Origin: Trileptium ribeirensis
Lineage: Eukaryota > Nematoda > Enoplea > Enoplida > Thoracostomopsidae
Reading direction: 5' to 3'
Length of the DNA: 64,000 nt
NCBI GenBank assembly: GCA_030248225.1
Contig: JASANE010027831.1
Span: forward strand, 1 to 64,000
This document shows positions 27,573 through 42,000 of the stretch, piece by piece. Below the pieces are notes generated by a model. The model saw only the letters and a list, made by a program, of their open reading frames with translations. It was not told the DNA's origin and did not search any database. The number at the start of each line of letters is the position of its first letter. Position 1 is the first letter of the stretch. Made by a program: the position numbers and the translations under genes.

Positions 27573-29744
27573 ACATAACAAGCTCGACTGCAGAAAAGTG
27601 AATAAATTATTTTTCTAGACATAATAAGGGTAATAATAAGCATAATAAGGGTATTTCTCAAAAGAATTTTTATCACATTTACTTATAATATAAGAGTTTT
27701 ATATCGATTCTAATATTCTAGGCTCTTAGCTGCAAGGGAGACGGCGTGGCTCCAATTAAGCTATTGCTTGCTAAAAGTTTTATTCCCAGTCCCGTTGACC
27801 ACCCACTTCGAGACATCACCTAAACAAAGAGAAAAAAGTGGAAAATGCGACGCCACAACTAGGATCGAACAACTGTCATAATAAAGCTGTCAAAGCATAC
27901 ACCAATTAACAGAAATTCTCACTTTCGTTAAAATTAGCTTTATCCAGAAATGTATCTTGTTGATTAACATAAAACAACTGCTCATTATATATATAAATGT
28001 ATAATTATATTGCATGACTTACACAAGCAGACGTGTCACTCTTAAAACACAATTTAATTTGCAATTTCTTGTATCGAAATTGCGTTTTGAAATTCATCCC
28101 TGCTGTTCCATCGCAGGTTGGTCACCGTTTTTGAAAGGGCGATTAATCGACAATATTGTATATGCAAAATTGGATCGATTGTAGTTATTTGTTCATTTGT
28201 TTTATTGCGAAATTTGGAAGAGATTGAATAATCCATAAACAACATCGTACTGCTTTTTGAGATAGCTTTCAGATATACATTGTTCAACTAACTATATTAG
28301 TTTATATTTTAGAATAGTACGGAGTTGCGTCAAACATTTCTCACGAAACTTTAGTACGTATACACGGAGTTGCTAAAGTAGTTAAATTATTTGAAATTTG
28401 TCAAGACCTCTATTCTTACGCGCACCGAATATGAGAAATCTTGCATGCAGGCATTAGCACTATAATGAAAACATACATACTTTGGTTTTCAGAAGTAGGC
28501 TATAAAAGGAATTTATATGAAAGTTAGCAGATGCACTTGTCAAAACTACTTACTTACAGACCTGGAATATGACAACGTTATGGGAATGGAATATGTAATA
28601 ACCATTATAAATGATTATTTTACTTAGAAAGTATAGTTCCATTGTTATAATTTAGAATCCAGATTTTCCTAATTGTGAACACGAACAAAAATGGAGTACA
28701 AACCGAAAATGGCTAAATTACGTATTTATATACGACCAACATTGCGAATCGCTAAACTATAAGTTTATAGACTTGGTAATCGCGTTAATAGTGTGACGAC
28801 TATTCAAAATTAATGAAGTGTAAGCCAATGATAAAATTGGCTACAAACTACGACTGATTTTACGTTGGTCGTCAAAACGTTCATTTTGAGTCACTTAGGC
28901 CAGACTAATTGAACCATTTGGTTCCTTGGCACATGGTTATCGCAACTAAAATCACGTAATGGACTAGTCACCACAAGTCGGATAATTTGCAGTCATTCAC
29001 GCGTACCAAATCTAAACATGATATTTGCTACGGCAAAACTGACGCTGCGAGTTAATTTGGAAAATCACTCTATTTAGACACAAATATGTATATACATGAC
29101 GTCATAATAACACGGTCGCTAATGACTCGGTAATCAAAGATCTAAACAGGATATATATGCCGATCCAAATTGTTTTAACTCCGGCATACCAACCGTAATT
29201 TGTAAGTCAAAAAGGCCGAAATATAAATATATATTAGTAATTATGCGTCGTGCACGTACACCGTTTGTGACTTTAGTGTGTCGCGGTAGTATCGCGGATT
29301 CGTGGCAAAACCCAGCCTTAAGCATAATATTTATTAGGTGGATGCTTAATTTCGACACTCGGCAGTAACAAAAGCCAGACAATCTGTTAACTGGAGAGAA
29401 GTGTTCATAATTTCTATAAACCACGACTTTTAAAATTCTAAAATATTCGGATGTTTATAGTGTCAAAAGATTTCAATTTAAAATTCAAGGAAGAATCCCA
29501 TGTTTAACAAATCATGCAAATGCGCAGTGATTTTGCGAATTGTGCATTGTTTTGATCAAGCATTTGACGGGTTTTCTGTATACTGTAAACAGCCAACCTT
29601 ATTTTCCATATTTTTCGACAAAATTTTGAAGAATCTTGGGCAAGAACCTTCACATAATATATACAAGAATTTTTTGCTTGACGTGGTTTCACGAAGTATC
29701 AATATTTAGCAAAATTCAAGAAATGTTGTTAATCATAAGTATAT

Positions 29745-29750
29745 TTTATT
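29745..29750 (-). terminator. Poly(A) signal AATAAA of the K2P gene
   Basis: On the minus strand AATAAA occurs about 100 nt downstream of the proposed TGA at 29850, a usual distance for a 3' UTR. This supports the terminal-exon call but single hexamers are common in AT-rich DNA. Confidence 0.4.
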
Positions 29751-29849
29751 CACGTGTATCCCAGTCAGTCTTTGGCGGAAAATTAGCAAAACCACTGGTC
29801 ATTTTCGTAACACTCGGTTCAGTAAGTAAAGGTTCATTTTGCTAAAATA

Positions 29850-30056
29850 TCAATCACCTAAAAGTTTGCTTGAACTATTTGAAGTAACTGTTCGCTTGTC
29901 ATGATCATGATGCTGCTGTTCGCTGTCATACGTCGCAGTGTCTTCACGTTCATTTTCGATAAGCAACTTTTCTGACGGAATTTCAATTTCTTCTTCGTCT
30001 TCTTCATCTTCATCAAATTCGTCTGAATATTCTTCATCCTCGTCGTCGTAAAATTC
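29850..30056 (-). CDS. K2P channel terminal exon: acidic cytoplasmic C-tail
   Basis: The exon opens after a tttCCAG-type acceptor and reads 68 codons to TGA at 29850-29852. The first third is almost entirely Asp/Glu (EFYDDEDEEYSDEF and on), followed by IPSEKLLIENERED and a histidine-rich stretch QQHHDHD. It starts in phase 0, matching the GTATGT donor that ends the M4 exon at 32458. The longest frame on this strand is a different, Lys/Met-rich shadow; the acidic frame is chosen because it has both splice and stop in place and normal composition. A poly(A) signal lies about 100 nt past the stop. The tail would hang in the cytoplasm after M4. Confidence 0.6.
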   Translation of the reverse strand, partial: EFYDDEDEEYSDEFDEDEEDEEEIEIPSEKLLIENEREDTATYDSEQQHHDHDKRTVTSNSSSKLLGD

Positions 30057-33000
30057 CTGGAAACAGATGTATATAGTAACATATTAACGAAATATACGTG
30101 ACGATTGCATTTCGTTAAGACGTGCTCGCGCCCTAAAGTTTTTGCTCAAATTTTGACATTAAATTTGAGCTCAAAATTTGATCAAATTTTGATCAAAATT
30201 TGACTTGAATTTACAACTGAAAAATGATCCAAATCGTTATGTTTCAAAATTTAAAATCAAATTTTGAGCTCAGAAATTTTCAAGATATATTCCTTGCATA
30301 TGAGTGGCTACAGTTGTATGTTTTAAAAGTATGAATAATGTTCACGCGGTCAAACTCACTAAAAATGCAAAAAGATGCTTTCAAATTTTGATTACAATTT
30401 CATAAAAATTTGAGCAAATTTCAGCTCAAATTTCGGTCAAATTTTGAGCTCAATGTTTGACCGTGTAAACAAGCCTTTATTTTAAAGCTAATATTAAAGA
30501 AAGGAAGAGATTGCAATAATGAACGAAATTTATCGAAATGACGCTCAATTGTGCAAAAAATTGTTTATGTCTATTTGGCACGCGTAATTCTTAATGTGTT
30601 GATAGATAATTGCGGCATCTTTATATTTTACGCGTTGTAGAATATTTGTCGCATACAGTTAGTCATATTGTGAATTCCGATATCTCATGGTATAGGTCTT
30701 CCCACAGGATCAAGCGGAATTTGCGTTTGCGGCATTTAAAAATTTGCTGTATAATGTATAATAATTGCTGTGATAGTATATTTTTTAAACTATAAGCCAA
30801 AATTAAAAACTCGAAATGGTAAAGCTTTCCAAATGTTAATAACGAATATATAAAGTTTTATTGAGTGAACACAAGGTTCATAGCGTGTAAGACATTGGTT
30901 TTCATGTTTTGAATCTACCTCGGGTATGTGTGCCGTTCCCATGCCAGGACGCTTTAGGTACATAAAACGCTCTATTTTGGTACAAAAATTATATGTTATT
31001 TTATGTTTTGTTAGAACAATATTGCAGAATCCGATTAGAGCATATTTGAATGTTAAGTATCCAATACTGTAAGAGTTAAGCACTACCATTTAAAAGTGAT
31101 TCTCAAATTCAAATTTCTGCTGGAAGTTTTTGAATTTTAAATTTCAAAAGTTCCAGTACTTTTGACCATGGAAGAATAAAGAAAATCTATTTTATGCCTT
31201 TAAATGTACTGAAAATGGCTGTCACATTAGTATTCGTTGTCTTGGTGATGCATTATTGGTTTGCAGGGCTATGAAACCGCTCAGCATGCTAATTTCAAAT
31301 CACAGAATATGTTAGTCAGCTTGGACTGCTAATACTTCGTTTCGTTTCCATGCGGGTATTACTCACTAATTAAAATACAAGAACCTAATAATCCAACGAC
31401 GGCGGGCCAAGGACGACACGATTCGCTATATCTAATACAGACTAGATGCTTCGCACGGTATGTTGGGCTTCTACAAGTTTGGGGTCATATGTTTAGCCTA
31501 AAACCTGTTGTATTGTGATCTATGCTTCTATAGTTCTGCCTGTTAATATTTGTGAACATGCATAGTTTAGATTTTAGCATATAAATTCATCTTTTATCAA
31601 TTCACGTCAAAAGAATATAAACGACATAGCAAGGACTTCAATCACCTTTTCATAGTGCCATGTTAGTCCCATAACGAAATTATACGTTAAGAGTGTCATT
31701 TATTTGCTTTGACCAAATAAGACTCCAAATGTAAAAATTCATGTGACGGCGGAGTTGAACGCACACCTTCTGGACTTGGAGGAAGTGACAGTGCGCAAGG
31801 CCACTCAGCCACGCGCGGTAAGTTAGCTACCTGAATTTCGTGGTTTAGCCGATGAAACAGTTACAAAACTACTGCACTTTTGGAAAGGCGTTTTAGATCA
31901 CCCCTTGTATCCTATTCCATGCACCCTTCCAATTTGTTTAACCACTGAAAAAAATCAAAGATTATGCTGCTGTAGTTGCTTACTTTACTCAAAGGTTACG
32001 CAGCAGCGCAGGAACAATTAATGGTTACTATTTCATAAGGTAAACCCAACGGTAACTATGTTTAAATCTAGCGCAACAACGTCAAAAACTAGGAACAACA
32101 GTTACCAATTTTCATACAAACATACTAACACCTAGCCTTAGCCTTAGCCACCATACTAACACATTACTTCAACATTATTCTTATTCCGAGCTCACTGGTG
32201 CTATATGTTATAAGCCTTGCTCAGCCGTTAACTACATGATTACTATAAGTCACATAAATCTTTCGTATTTGAATATTTTAAACTTTTTATTAAGGTCATC
32301 AGATAAAAACTATGCACTGCACTAAATAGTTGCGTTTCATAATCAGTGTAATCTTACAGATTAGGATATCATTCTACACGCCATTGTTTTAGTTCTATTT
32401 TGCGAAAGTTAAAACTGAAAATGATAATATAATAAAAGACTCCGTTGGCAAACATACATCCGAATCTTCCCTTGCAAGCAGACCAATTTTTTGACCAATC
32501 CAGCGTGTCTTTTGAACAACGTCATCTTGCATTAACTTGAAACACATAGCAATTAACGCCATTCCCACGAGAAGATAAATCGAACATACGACTAACGCTT
32601 CTTGTTGATCTTGATTCATCGATTCGCCAGGAACCAGATCGCCGAAACCTGAAATGATTCCAAAATATAACGACATCCGGTTTATTTAAACTAACTTGTG
32701 GTATATAAATGAAAGCCAAATGTATCCTGGTAAGCGACAAATTTAATACGTCGACAAATATTGGTTTTCAAGTGATTTCTGCTGTGCTGTAGCGCGTTGG
32801 TTTAAACGTTAAGGTAATAGTTTGTATGAATGGTTTTACACATATGTCTTGATATTTATTTCATAGCCTCAGGCGGATCTTAGTCTTGAGGCTGCAATGT
32901 AAACAGGGGAGCATTTTACTATTAAACTCTTTGTAAAATCACATAAAATTCTTGATCGTGGATCGCTTTTGTTGCTCAAGTCGTTCATATATTTAAATTA

Positions 33001-36000
33001 ATTTTCCATAACAGAAAGTTTGGCAAATTTAAAATAAATTCAGCCAGGATAATTTGTACGATTTTATTATACGCCTGAGAAGATGAAGGCCATGTGGTTG
33101 CCGTTGTCGAATACTTTTTAATATTGTTTACAAATATAAAACTACCTAAATCTTAGAAGTCGACTAACATAATATGACTATTCCAAAAAACTGATCTATC
33201 TTGACCAAAAAATGAAGTCATACATATGGCTACATTTGAACTGTTACAATAAATATAACAATTTCATATATTTGTGATCGTAATCGCCTAAGCCAAATCC
33301 TAAATCCGGGGATGCCGCCACGTTCCCCCACCGCCGAATCCCCGCTGTAAGCTGTTCTTTTCCCCAATTGGTTCATAAAGGTGACATGGTAAATTTCTAG
33401 ACTTAATTACGTAATATAGCTGCCAAATACTTAAAAGAGACGGCGATAATTAATGGTTGGACTATCTATTGGGTTAACTCAAGGGCGACAGTCGCATTAT
33501 TAGTCAGAACGACTGGTTTGGAAAAGTGTGGAATGTATCTAATTATTTGCGCTCGAGACTTGTAATTTGATTGGTTTAGTCACAATTCCGTGTGGAAACT
33601 CAGTGATCGCAATATATATACTCCATAGACGCGTTTAACACAAATTTTCACATTAATGCCAAAATATTAATATAATGGGATACATAAAATAATGGTAACG
33701 TATTGTACTCTGTGCTCATTTCGTGTGGTATTAAACAGTAGTTTTCGGACCCTTTTAACGTGAATCTGACTTTTGCTGTGGTCTTACTGATGCCCTTACT
33801 TTTATATAATGTTGCTTCATTTATTAATAATATTGAAATTGATTTTTGGCTACTAATGTTAAGCCATAATAATTATTAAAACCATCGTGAACCTACGAAA
33901 ATAGGCTGAAAATAGACCAGTTCGGCCCTTTGGTACCTAAGCTAAATATAAAATATAACTATAATCAGAGTATTTATTTGATATATATTAACATTTACGA
34001 GACAATTTTTTGTTGGACCATATTATGCCATACATACATCAAATTTATTATACAGTCTAACAAGACAGTTAAAACCAAATGAAAATGTTGTTTGAAGCGT
34101 AGGTTCGAACCAGACATGATTTCTGGCATTACACAGTTTAATCTGTTATCTAATGATAGGTGGACCAATACTTTGTACAGTCGCAACCTTATAGCAAAAA
34201 GCAAATTATTAGTCAATATAATATGTTCAGATCATAAATTGTCGATGCTACAGTTTTTTCGCGCAGGGTTTCAATCTTACAGTCATAATTCAGTTATTAT
34301 ACATCTAATTCCATGAAAATACGCGATATATCTTACCAATCGTAGTTAGAGTTATGAAACAGAAATAGGCGGCGTTGAAAACATTCCAGTCTTCCCAAAT
34401 TGCGAACAATATCGCTCCTCCGACAATGAATGAAATCAAAAGAATAATTCCGACACTGACTGGCATTTTTTCTGGTCTACAAAACAAACAAACCAGTGAA
34501 GAACCCACGAATTGATGACAATTTTGAAGTTTTCAGCAGCAATTTGCAGCAGGAATATTATGACTGTAGATAAATTAAAAAGGCTCGACACTTTACCTTG
34601 GATTAAAATTAAAAGCCATCAATAAACTGGACAAGCAGTATTCGTTGTATATATTGAATCAAGTTCCTTAAGCCTTTGGTTGTGATATGGCGAAGAACAT
34701 TTGGTAATATCTACAATAAGACAACGAAAAATGGAAGATTCTGTTGTTTGAATCATGAAAAATATGCTACCTCGTTGATGACATATTGGGTTTTTAACAC
34801 ACATATTTTATAAAAAAATCTTAACGCTTGTGTAATGGCGATAGTGTTTAGGATCTATTAATAGCGTATTAACTGTGTATATATTAGAAACAATGAGAAA
34901 GTGTAGAAGCTTATTTTGTAAATGCTCACAAGGGATTCCTCCCAAAAAAGAATGATTAATCGAATGTTATACACGTGTAGTTCGCAGTGTACAGTTCCAC
35001 CATTTATGTTGGATATATAATTATGAAAAGTGATTGGTGGACGCAATAAATTCTTATTTATACGTTTGACAATGATTTTGCTTATACTGTCAGAAAATTC
35101 AAAAATTGTGGAAATTCAAAAATATAACCAAGATCAATAACTAAATTGTTTGCGAATCATAGACAAATAGGACCACTTTACAATGATGTTTGTTCTCCAT
35201 TGGATACGAAAATTATTCAAGCCAATAATGTTACCAATGCCGGCGTATCATCATTGAAGGTAGTCAGTTCGATTGTAGAGTTTTGTAATTCAGTTTACGT
35301 TTAGTTTTACGAGGACGCTATGTTGCCATTTGTTAAGTTTCGCGTAAACGACACATGGGTGTTGCTGTTCGTGCCAAATTTATGACGGTAAATTTAAAAC
35401 GGTTTATTGTACCGTTTCGGACCAGCCGACGTTTACTCAGCACATAATTGTGCCTGAAATGTAACTTAAGACATTTATCTTGATGATCAATATTTACCAT
35501 TTACGTCCTGAATTAATTTATATTTAGAGTATCGATGACCTATTTTTGATCGACGCCAGGTATCGAACCACGAACGCTCGGATCTAAGTGACATTTACTA
35601 GCCATTTAAGCTATTTCGGAGCCATTGCTTGGATCTTTAAGGCTTCTCGCAAAGGGAGCCAAAACCATCCGCGCAAACGTACGGCATTCGTTGGTTTGTG
35701 TTTGGTACAAACAACGTTTTGAACGTAATTACTTGTTGTCGATGTAAATGTAGGAAATAGAGGTGTAACACTAGTAGTTGAGTACGAGACAATGCAACCC
35801 AAACTACTACACTTAATAGATGAATTATTTACTTTTTATACGTTACTTGACCGCTGCCAAGTGTAATTTTGCGTGAACGTAAACTTCCTTCTTCCGACTT
35901 TCGCGAGACTTCGTCGAGAAATTTTTTCCATTCATCAGTTCGTTGCCTAGTCAAAACTACAGACTGAGTTGTATTTGCACCGTTCGATTGATATTTTGAT

Positions 36001-39000
36001 ACAACCTGAAATTATAAGCGTTATATTCGTACCATGATGCTGTTAGCAATTTGTATCGCTATATCCCTGAATATTTCGTGGTGTTAGACTAACGGAATAT
36101 TATCGACAGCAGGAAGTATAAATTTGTTGGCATGGCTTTATATATATTGAGGTAACCAAATAATATACTTATCTATTTAAGTACGTTATGATGTAATGTA
36201 AAGCGGATTTTAATAGAAACCAAGAAAAATCCTGAGCATCTACAGCCTGGTTGGTAGAATAAATACTATTGTCTATCAGAATACTAACGTCGCTAGTAAT
36301 TTCTAGGTATAACAGGTTCTGTTTGCTAAGTATGGCAGGCATGAAGTTCAGCAGAATTATCAAAGTCTGCACAGGTCGGACATTGTTTGGTGCAGACATC
36401 TACATTCAAGCCTTTAGTGAACGAAATGCATACAGGCTCATAATGGGGTGGAGGGGGTTATCCACTGAGGCTGCGAAGATTTAGAGAAAGTAAAGGCCGA
36501 CAAGCCCAGGCCGACAGGTTATCCAACCTTCCTTGTCCCCACCCCACTCCCGGCAGCGTTGAACCCATAAGCAACGAAGGAGGGGAATATTAAAATCGGG
36601 AATTTATGAATCGGAAGAGGGAATTTGGAAACTGGTATTCTTTGATTCGAGAATTGTGGAATGGGAACTTGGCAATGGGAAATTAGGGAATATGAAATTT
36701 AAGAATCAGGAATTGAAACTTTCGAAATCGTCAATCAGGGAATCGGGAAGGTGAGAATCGGGAATTTCGCAATCGAAAATTTCAGATTCGGGAAGTTAGA
36801 AATATGGAATTTAGAATAAAGAATTGAGGGTTTGGGAAAGCGTAATTTGGTAATCGTGAATCCAATACTTTGAAATCGGGAATTTCAGAAATTATAAAAT
36901 TGGTAATCGGGATATTGGAAATCGGAGATTTGGGTATTTAAATTGAGAATTTGGTACCCAGTAAATTGAGAATTCTGATTTTTGGAACCAGCAATTTACG
37001 AATCGTAAATTTGGGAATTTGGAATCGGTAATTTGGGAATATGGAGTTTGTTAATTACGAAGTAAAAAATCGCTAATATAAAAATCGAGTGTTCTACAAC
37101 ATCACACAACATGCAGATACTTTTCTGGGATTGGCATTGTGGTTGTAGAAACTATATGATATGGCCGTCTAATTAGAGAAACACTTCTTTAATATTTTAT
37201 GTTTGACTAGTAGCAAGAGTTTACGACGATTGCTTGAGAAGAGTATGACACTCTTCGAGATCAACATATAAAATAATCGGCATGACGCGATCGACTTTGA
37301 CTTTACCACCTTCCCCCCCCCCCCGGTTGCGGGGTTACCACTGATAATTTTGGAGGGCAATTTGGCATCATGGATAAAAATTTGTTTCACCCCATTCCCT
37401 CCGTCGTTTAATCACGGCACTTTACGACAAGCTATACTTACAATTTTGTCATGACGGAAACTTTAAATTCAATTGTAAATCATATTTCTTTTTAGACCGG
37501 TCGCCGATAGCCTAGCCTAGCCTTTAATTTTCTAGCCTTTAATTAAGATGAGTTTTTATTCGAGGACAAATTTAATATAATTGCAGCGTCATAAAAGAAA
37601 CGGTCCTATAGTTTAGCATTTACTGTTAGCCAACATTACCATTCTAATTCAAATCCGATAAAATTTTGTTCACGAACAAGTATGATTTTCACCGACCAGC
37701 CAGGCCTTTTTAAGACCTGTTATTATAACTGTTTAGCGACTTAAATTTTTATAAAATAAAATAGGATAGTCCGCGGGGTTATCTTATGTTTTGTCGCGCA
37801 TTAATGGAATACTAGTTAGCTATCTGTGCTTTAGAAATCAAGACAATAAGCTAATAACGATGCCGTTTACTTAGTATGTAGTAAATCAGTAACAAATTCC
37901 ATCACAGGATTGCTGTACGGGTGTTTTGTTCACGAGTGCCAAGTAGGTACCGTAATTTTAACACAACACAAACATGCTGCAAAATTTAGAATGAACCACT
38001 TATGATATTAGCAACTCCAATTTTCAATCTCACAGACATAAACACATAGGCATAAATTCACATGCAAAATCAAACAAATCAATATCCACACACATTAGCG
38101 GCAAACGCAGTGAAATATTAGTGTAGTGCAGCTAACTTATTATTAGATCTATAGGTTTAAGGGTACTGAGGCAGGGTCACTGGTTCCAGGTTAAGGTTTT
38201 TCTGCCGGCGCACCGCCACCTTTTAAAATTTTTTCGGTACTAGAATTTTTATAACTCATTTAATATATATTTATTATGTACAGAGTCAAAGATATTTAAA
38301 TTAGTTTGCATTAATAATATATCAGTTGTATTTTCAAATGCTTTACCTATATTACTGGTCCCTGAAAACCTTGCATAGGGTATTCCTTATCGATCCCAAA
38401 TGATGAAAAACAATGATTCAGCAGTCGTTCTATAACGCATTATATATTGCAACCCAGAAGTACAGAAGTCAATAAATATTTGTAAGAACAATCTTACAGC
38501 GAAATATTTTAAAATATTAAACTAACCACAGTATTAGCCGGTTCCTGTTCCGATAACAACGGTCGTGCTTCCATCGCCGACTCTGACGATACCTTTCGAC
38601 CATCATTGTCTTGCTCGTATTCTTCCTCAGAGTCACATCCATCACCCGATTCGCACGGCTTACGTACCGTTTCGTGTTTGCTGTCGCGCTGTAGATGTCG
38701 CCGTGATGCCGATTCGCTGGGAGTAACAAGATCATCTTTTGTTTTCGAGCGCTTTCGAGAATCTGGTTGTAGTTTTGACTGAGTACCATAGGCGCGGATG
38801 CTTCAATGCAACAGTGTTATAGTGCTTATATATTACGACATAGCAATCTATCGACATTTTCTTGTGTCCTATATCACCAAGTAAGCTTCAAAAAAATTAT
38901 ATGACTGTAGTGTTTAGTTAACTGAATTGCGCTATTACACGAAATGTTACATACTACTTAATTCCTACTTTTGTCTGTCCGAGTAGTCATTACATACACT

Positions 39001-42000
39001 TAGATCACTAGATCTCTTCACTTTAAGTTGAAAAGTAGGGCTATGCTGATAGTTCACCACCACGACAATTCTGATTTGAGCAAGGTATAGAATATATTGT
39101 AGGTGTGACTTGATTCTGAAATTTTTTATTAAACGTGAAGTTGCTATACCTGAGATGGAATCGTCGGAATGTCCATTTACGCAACGAAAATTCATAAACA
39201 CTACTTAATGTAACTGAAGAAAACTGAAAGAACTGTCACTGGTGTTACAAATAGTGAAATTGTTGTCCTTTGTTGCTGACATGCAGTTACCTGCTAACAA
39301 GCACAATGCCACTTCAACTACTCCTAGAGCTTACCTCAGGGCTTGTTCTTTTTGTTCAGCTTCCTGTTGTTGTGGCGTGCTGTAATCGCAAGATTTCGCC
39401 GCTATTTCGTGTGGTGTAACGCCATCGTCAGGCGCGGTACCGGATAGCAACGGTATTGTTTCATGTTGATTTTTCTCGTGTTGTACAATTGACACAGGTT
39501 GCCGTATCAATGGACGCCGACCAACAGGTTTACGATCGGCTAATTTGCTTTTATCTGAAATTACAATGTGGAAAAACCTTTAAAAATTTGTTGTCACACT
39601 CTAAACTGGAATTTAAATTTTCAGGCCGCATATAGAAGGGCGTACCCACACGGGGCATTGGGGAAACGTGCCTCCTTCAGTGTCAATTGGTAGTCACCAA
39701 TTTAAAACAGTAAAAAATTTTCATGAATTTGCAACAGTCAGATCAATTTGTTGCATCAACTCTCACAATGGGTCTTCCCCGAGCTAAAGTTTTCTGACGA
39801 TGCTTCTGCCATGTACCATCCAAAGAGTGTTTCAGTTGTTTCGATGAACAATAGTAATTGTCATCAGAGCATGTGTTATATGTACACGTTATACATACAG
39901 TTTGAACCACCCACAATCCTTTTATTGATACCTTTATAAATGTGAGAAAAGATTATATAAATACATGAATTATTGTTTTGATATATTAAAGACAGGCGTT
40001 ACGCGAACACTTTCGTCTTATTTAATTATTCTCAGTAGTTTATAACTAATAAGGCATTTACGGCATCTTGGGCGGATTCAGTGGTGACCAATGTCCAAAT
40101 TAGAACAGAGCATCATACACCATTCAGGATCCAATACAAACGAAGAAATTAAAGGCGTTGTTTTGCCTATTTACGTATTGCTGTTATTTTAAACTACTCA
40201 TAAATCGTAGAGCGAGAAACTATGTTAGTTACAACTAATATATAGCCAAGTCGAGTTAAATTATGTTTTAGTGTAGCCACCAACTATGAGGTACAGCTTA
40301 GTTTTTGAACATTACAAATCTGCTATTTCTGTTTTCGTTCATGTGTCATTGCTTCCGAATTTGGTGAAACGACGATGTGATTTCTGAATTTATGCAACAT
40401 TCTCTGTAACGTGTCATGCAATATTATGTTACGCCTTAAACTGAAATAACATCCCGTGCTAACGAAAAGCAAGATTGACAACATTACTCAATATAAATTC
40501 ATAATTATTATAAAATAAGTTGCTGTTACTGGTTGAACATTGCAATGTGTAAATAGTTATACACCTATAAGCTGCAAATATGCATGAATCACTTTTAACT
40601 CAGTATGAGTTATATAATTTCACACCTCTGAAACCGAATTGGGTCGTTTCGAAACGAGTTCGACTAACCTAAACTGTTGAGTCTGATAGCAACTCTGACG
40701 TGAGTTGCAATTCTAAGATGAAGTTTTTTGGCTCAGAAGGAATTAGAAAAATCTTACTCAGGAACTTAGACTTAGTTTAGTGAATCAGCGTGAGTCAATT
40801 TTATTAAGGTTATAGCCCTTGAGTTAGATTAATACCTAGCTCGCTGTTAGAATACTTTACCTCAGGAACCGAGTTCTCAGTCGAACTCAGCCTGAGTTAG
40901 TTGGAACTCGGGGCACAGACGTACATCGGAGGGTGTCACCGCGTGCAGTAACTGTGCCGCCTGAAATATATATAAAATAAAAATAAAGTTCACGTTTATG
41001 TTTGGAAAGGTCGATTAGGTTGAGCCCCCTACCACTGTCAGTCTCATCCGTACAGGAGCTTATGGTCACGCCCGTGACTCAGGACAATGTAACACAGAGT
41101 CCTGAATTATAATCTAACTCGCGAATATTTGCGGTGTATAGATATAGATATGCATAATTAATGTGTAATAAGTACAATTGTATGTGTTTTAAATACACAT
41201 TCAGCTATAACCATTTTAACATGCGCAGATTCCTCCGTTGATCCGGGCATGTGTCAGAGTTTAACACTCTCCTTCGCACTACTTCTTGAACGCACCAACT
41301 GATGTCTTGATCCCCCACGTATGCGTTGACAAACCAGCATCACATAATAAAATGAATTAGTTACCTAGACGTTTGAATGCATATGTGGGATTGCTCTGTA
41401 GCCTGAACCAACTACAGTTTTAGAAATATGTATTTAGCATTTTCGAGCTGAAGGCGGATAAAATTTCTGCTACGATTTAGGTACCGATAATGACTGTTCT
41501 TCATAGAACCAATGGGTTTCATATATTTAGTATATTTAATGTCACAAGTACTTCGACACTTGAAGATTTAGTACGAAGCTTTATTATACCTGAGGCTGCA
41601 ACAGTAGTTTTTGCGTAATGTCTTGGTAAACTTGACTGTTCCGAATCGTACATACGAACAGGGGTTACAGCACGTGGTGTATCTAAAATATAATGCAAAA
41701 CTTGAAACGCTTTTGTCGATAACATTAATCAAACGAAATTTCCAGTCTTAATGATGAGATAAAGCCCTTAAAGTGGTTTACCACTGTATTGAATATTGTA
41801 CTAGTTATATTAATATTGCCATGCTACACCGGTGTAATGATTTAGATGTTACGATATACAGTATGGAAAGTAGAACAGTTCAGCGTTTAAATTTTACATC
41901 AAGTATTTCTGCAATTAACCATGTTCGTTTATGCCGCAATAGTCTCCGACTAGTAATTGTAAAACAAAATCTTGAGCATACCTGTTTCATTATTTGGAGC

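Larger units (their letters stand above)
23624..29740. other. No gene supported; AT-rich, scattered repeat remnants
   Basis: Contains two hairpin-repeat copies, a weak tRNA-like sequence at 24543 and another tRNA-like hint near 27850 (TTGTTCGATCCTAG on the minus strand). A 77-codon minus frame at 28054-28287 ends LRWNSRDEFQNAISIQEIAN and is mildly protein-like but has no clear splice sites. Confidence 0.45.

Noticed and set aside
29858..30082. 74-codon minus-strand frame rich in Lys and Met
   Set aside because: Shadow of the acidic terminal exon of the K2P gene, which has acceptor, stop and poly(A) signal in register.
34092..34130. GGTTCGAACC as tRNA box B
   Set aside because: The word is a palindrome and no box A lies at the right distance on either strand.
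38517..38789. 90-codon minus-strand frame starting MVLSQNYNQ
   Set aside because: It overlaps a loop exon in another frame. The alternative frame has good acceptor and donor, correct phases and normal composition, so the long frame is a shadow.
38965..39201. Segment reading MDIPTIPSQ before GTATAG
   Set aside because: Considered as an extra exon to repair phase between 39335 and 38800, but the alternative acceptor at 38801 repairs it without an added exon.
40887..41069. Possible exon after the acceptor TATATTTCAG (AAQLLHAVTPSD)
   Set aside because: A stop follows within 27 codons, the only donor is an unconvincing GTACGT, and neighbouring exons already join in phase without it. The DNA is part of a GAGTT-rich repeat.
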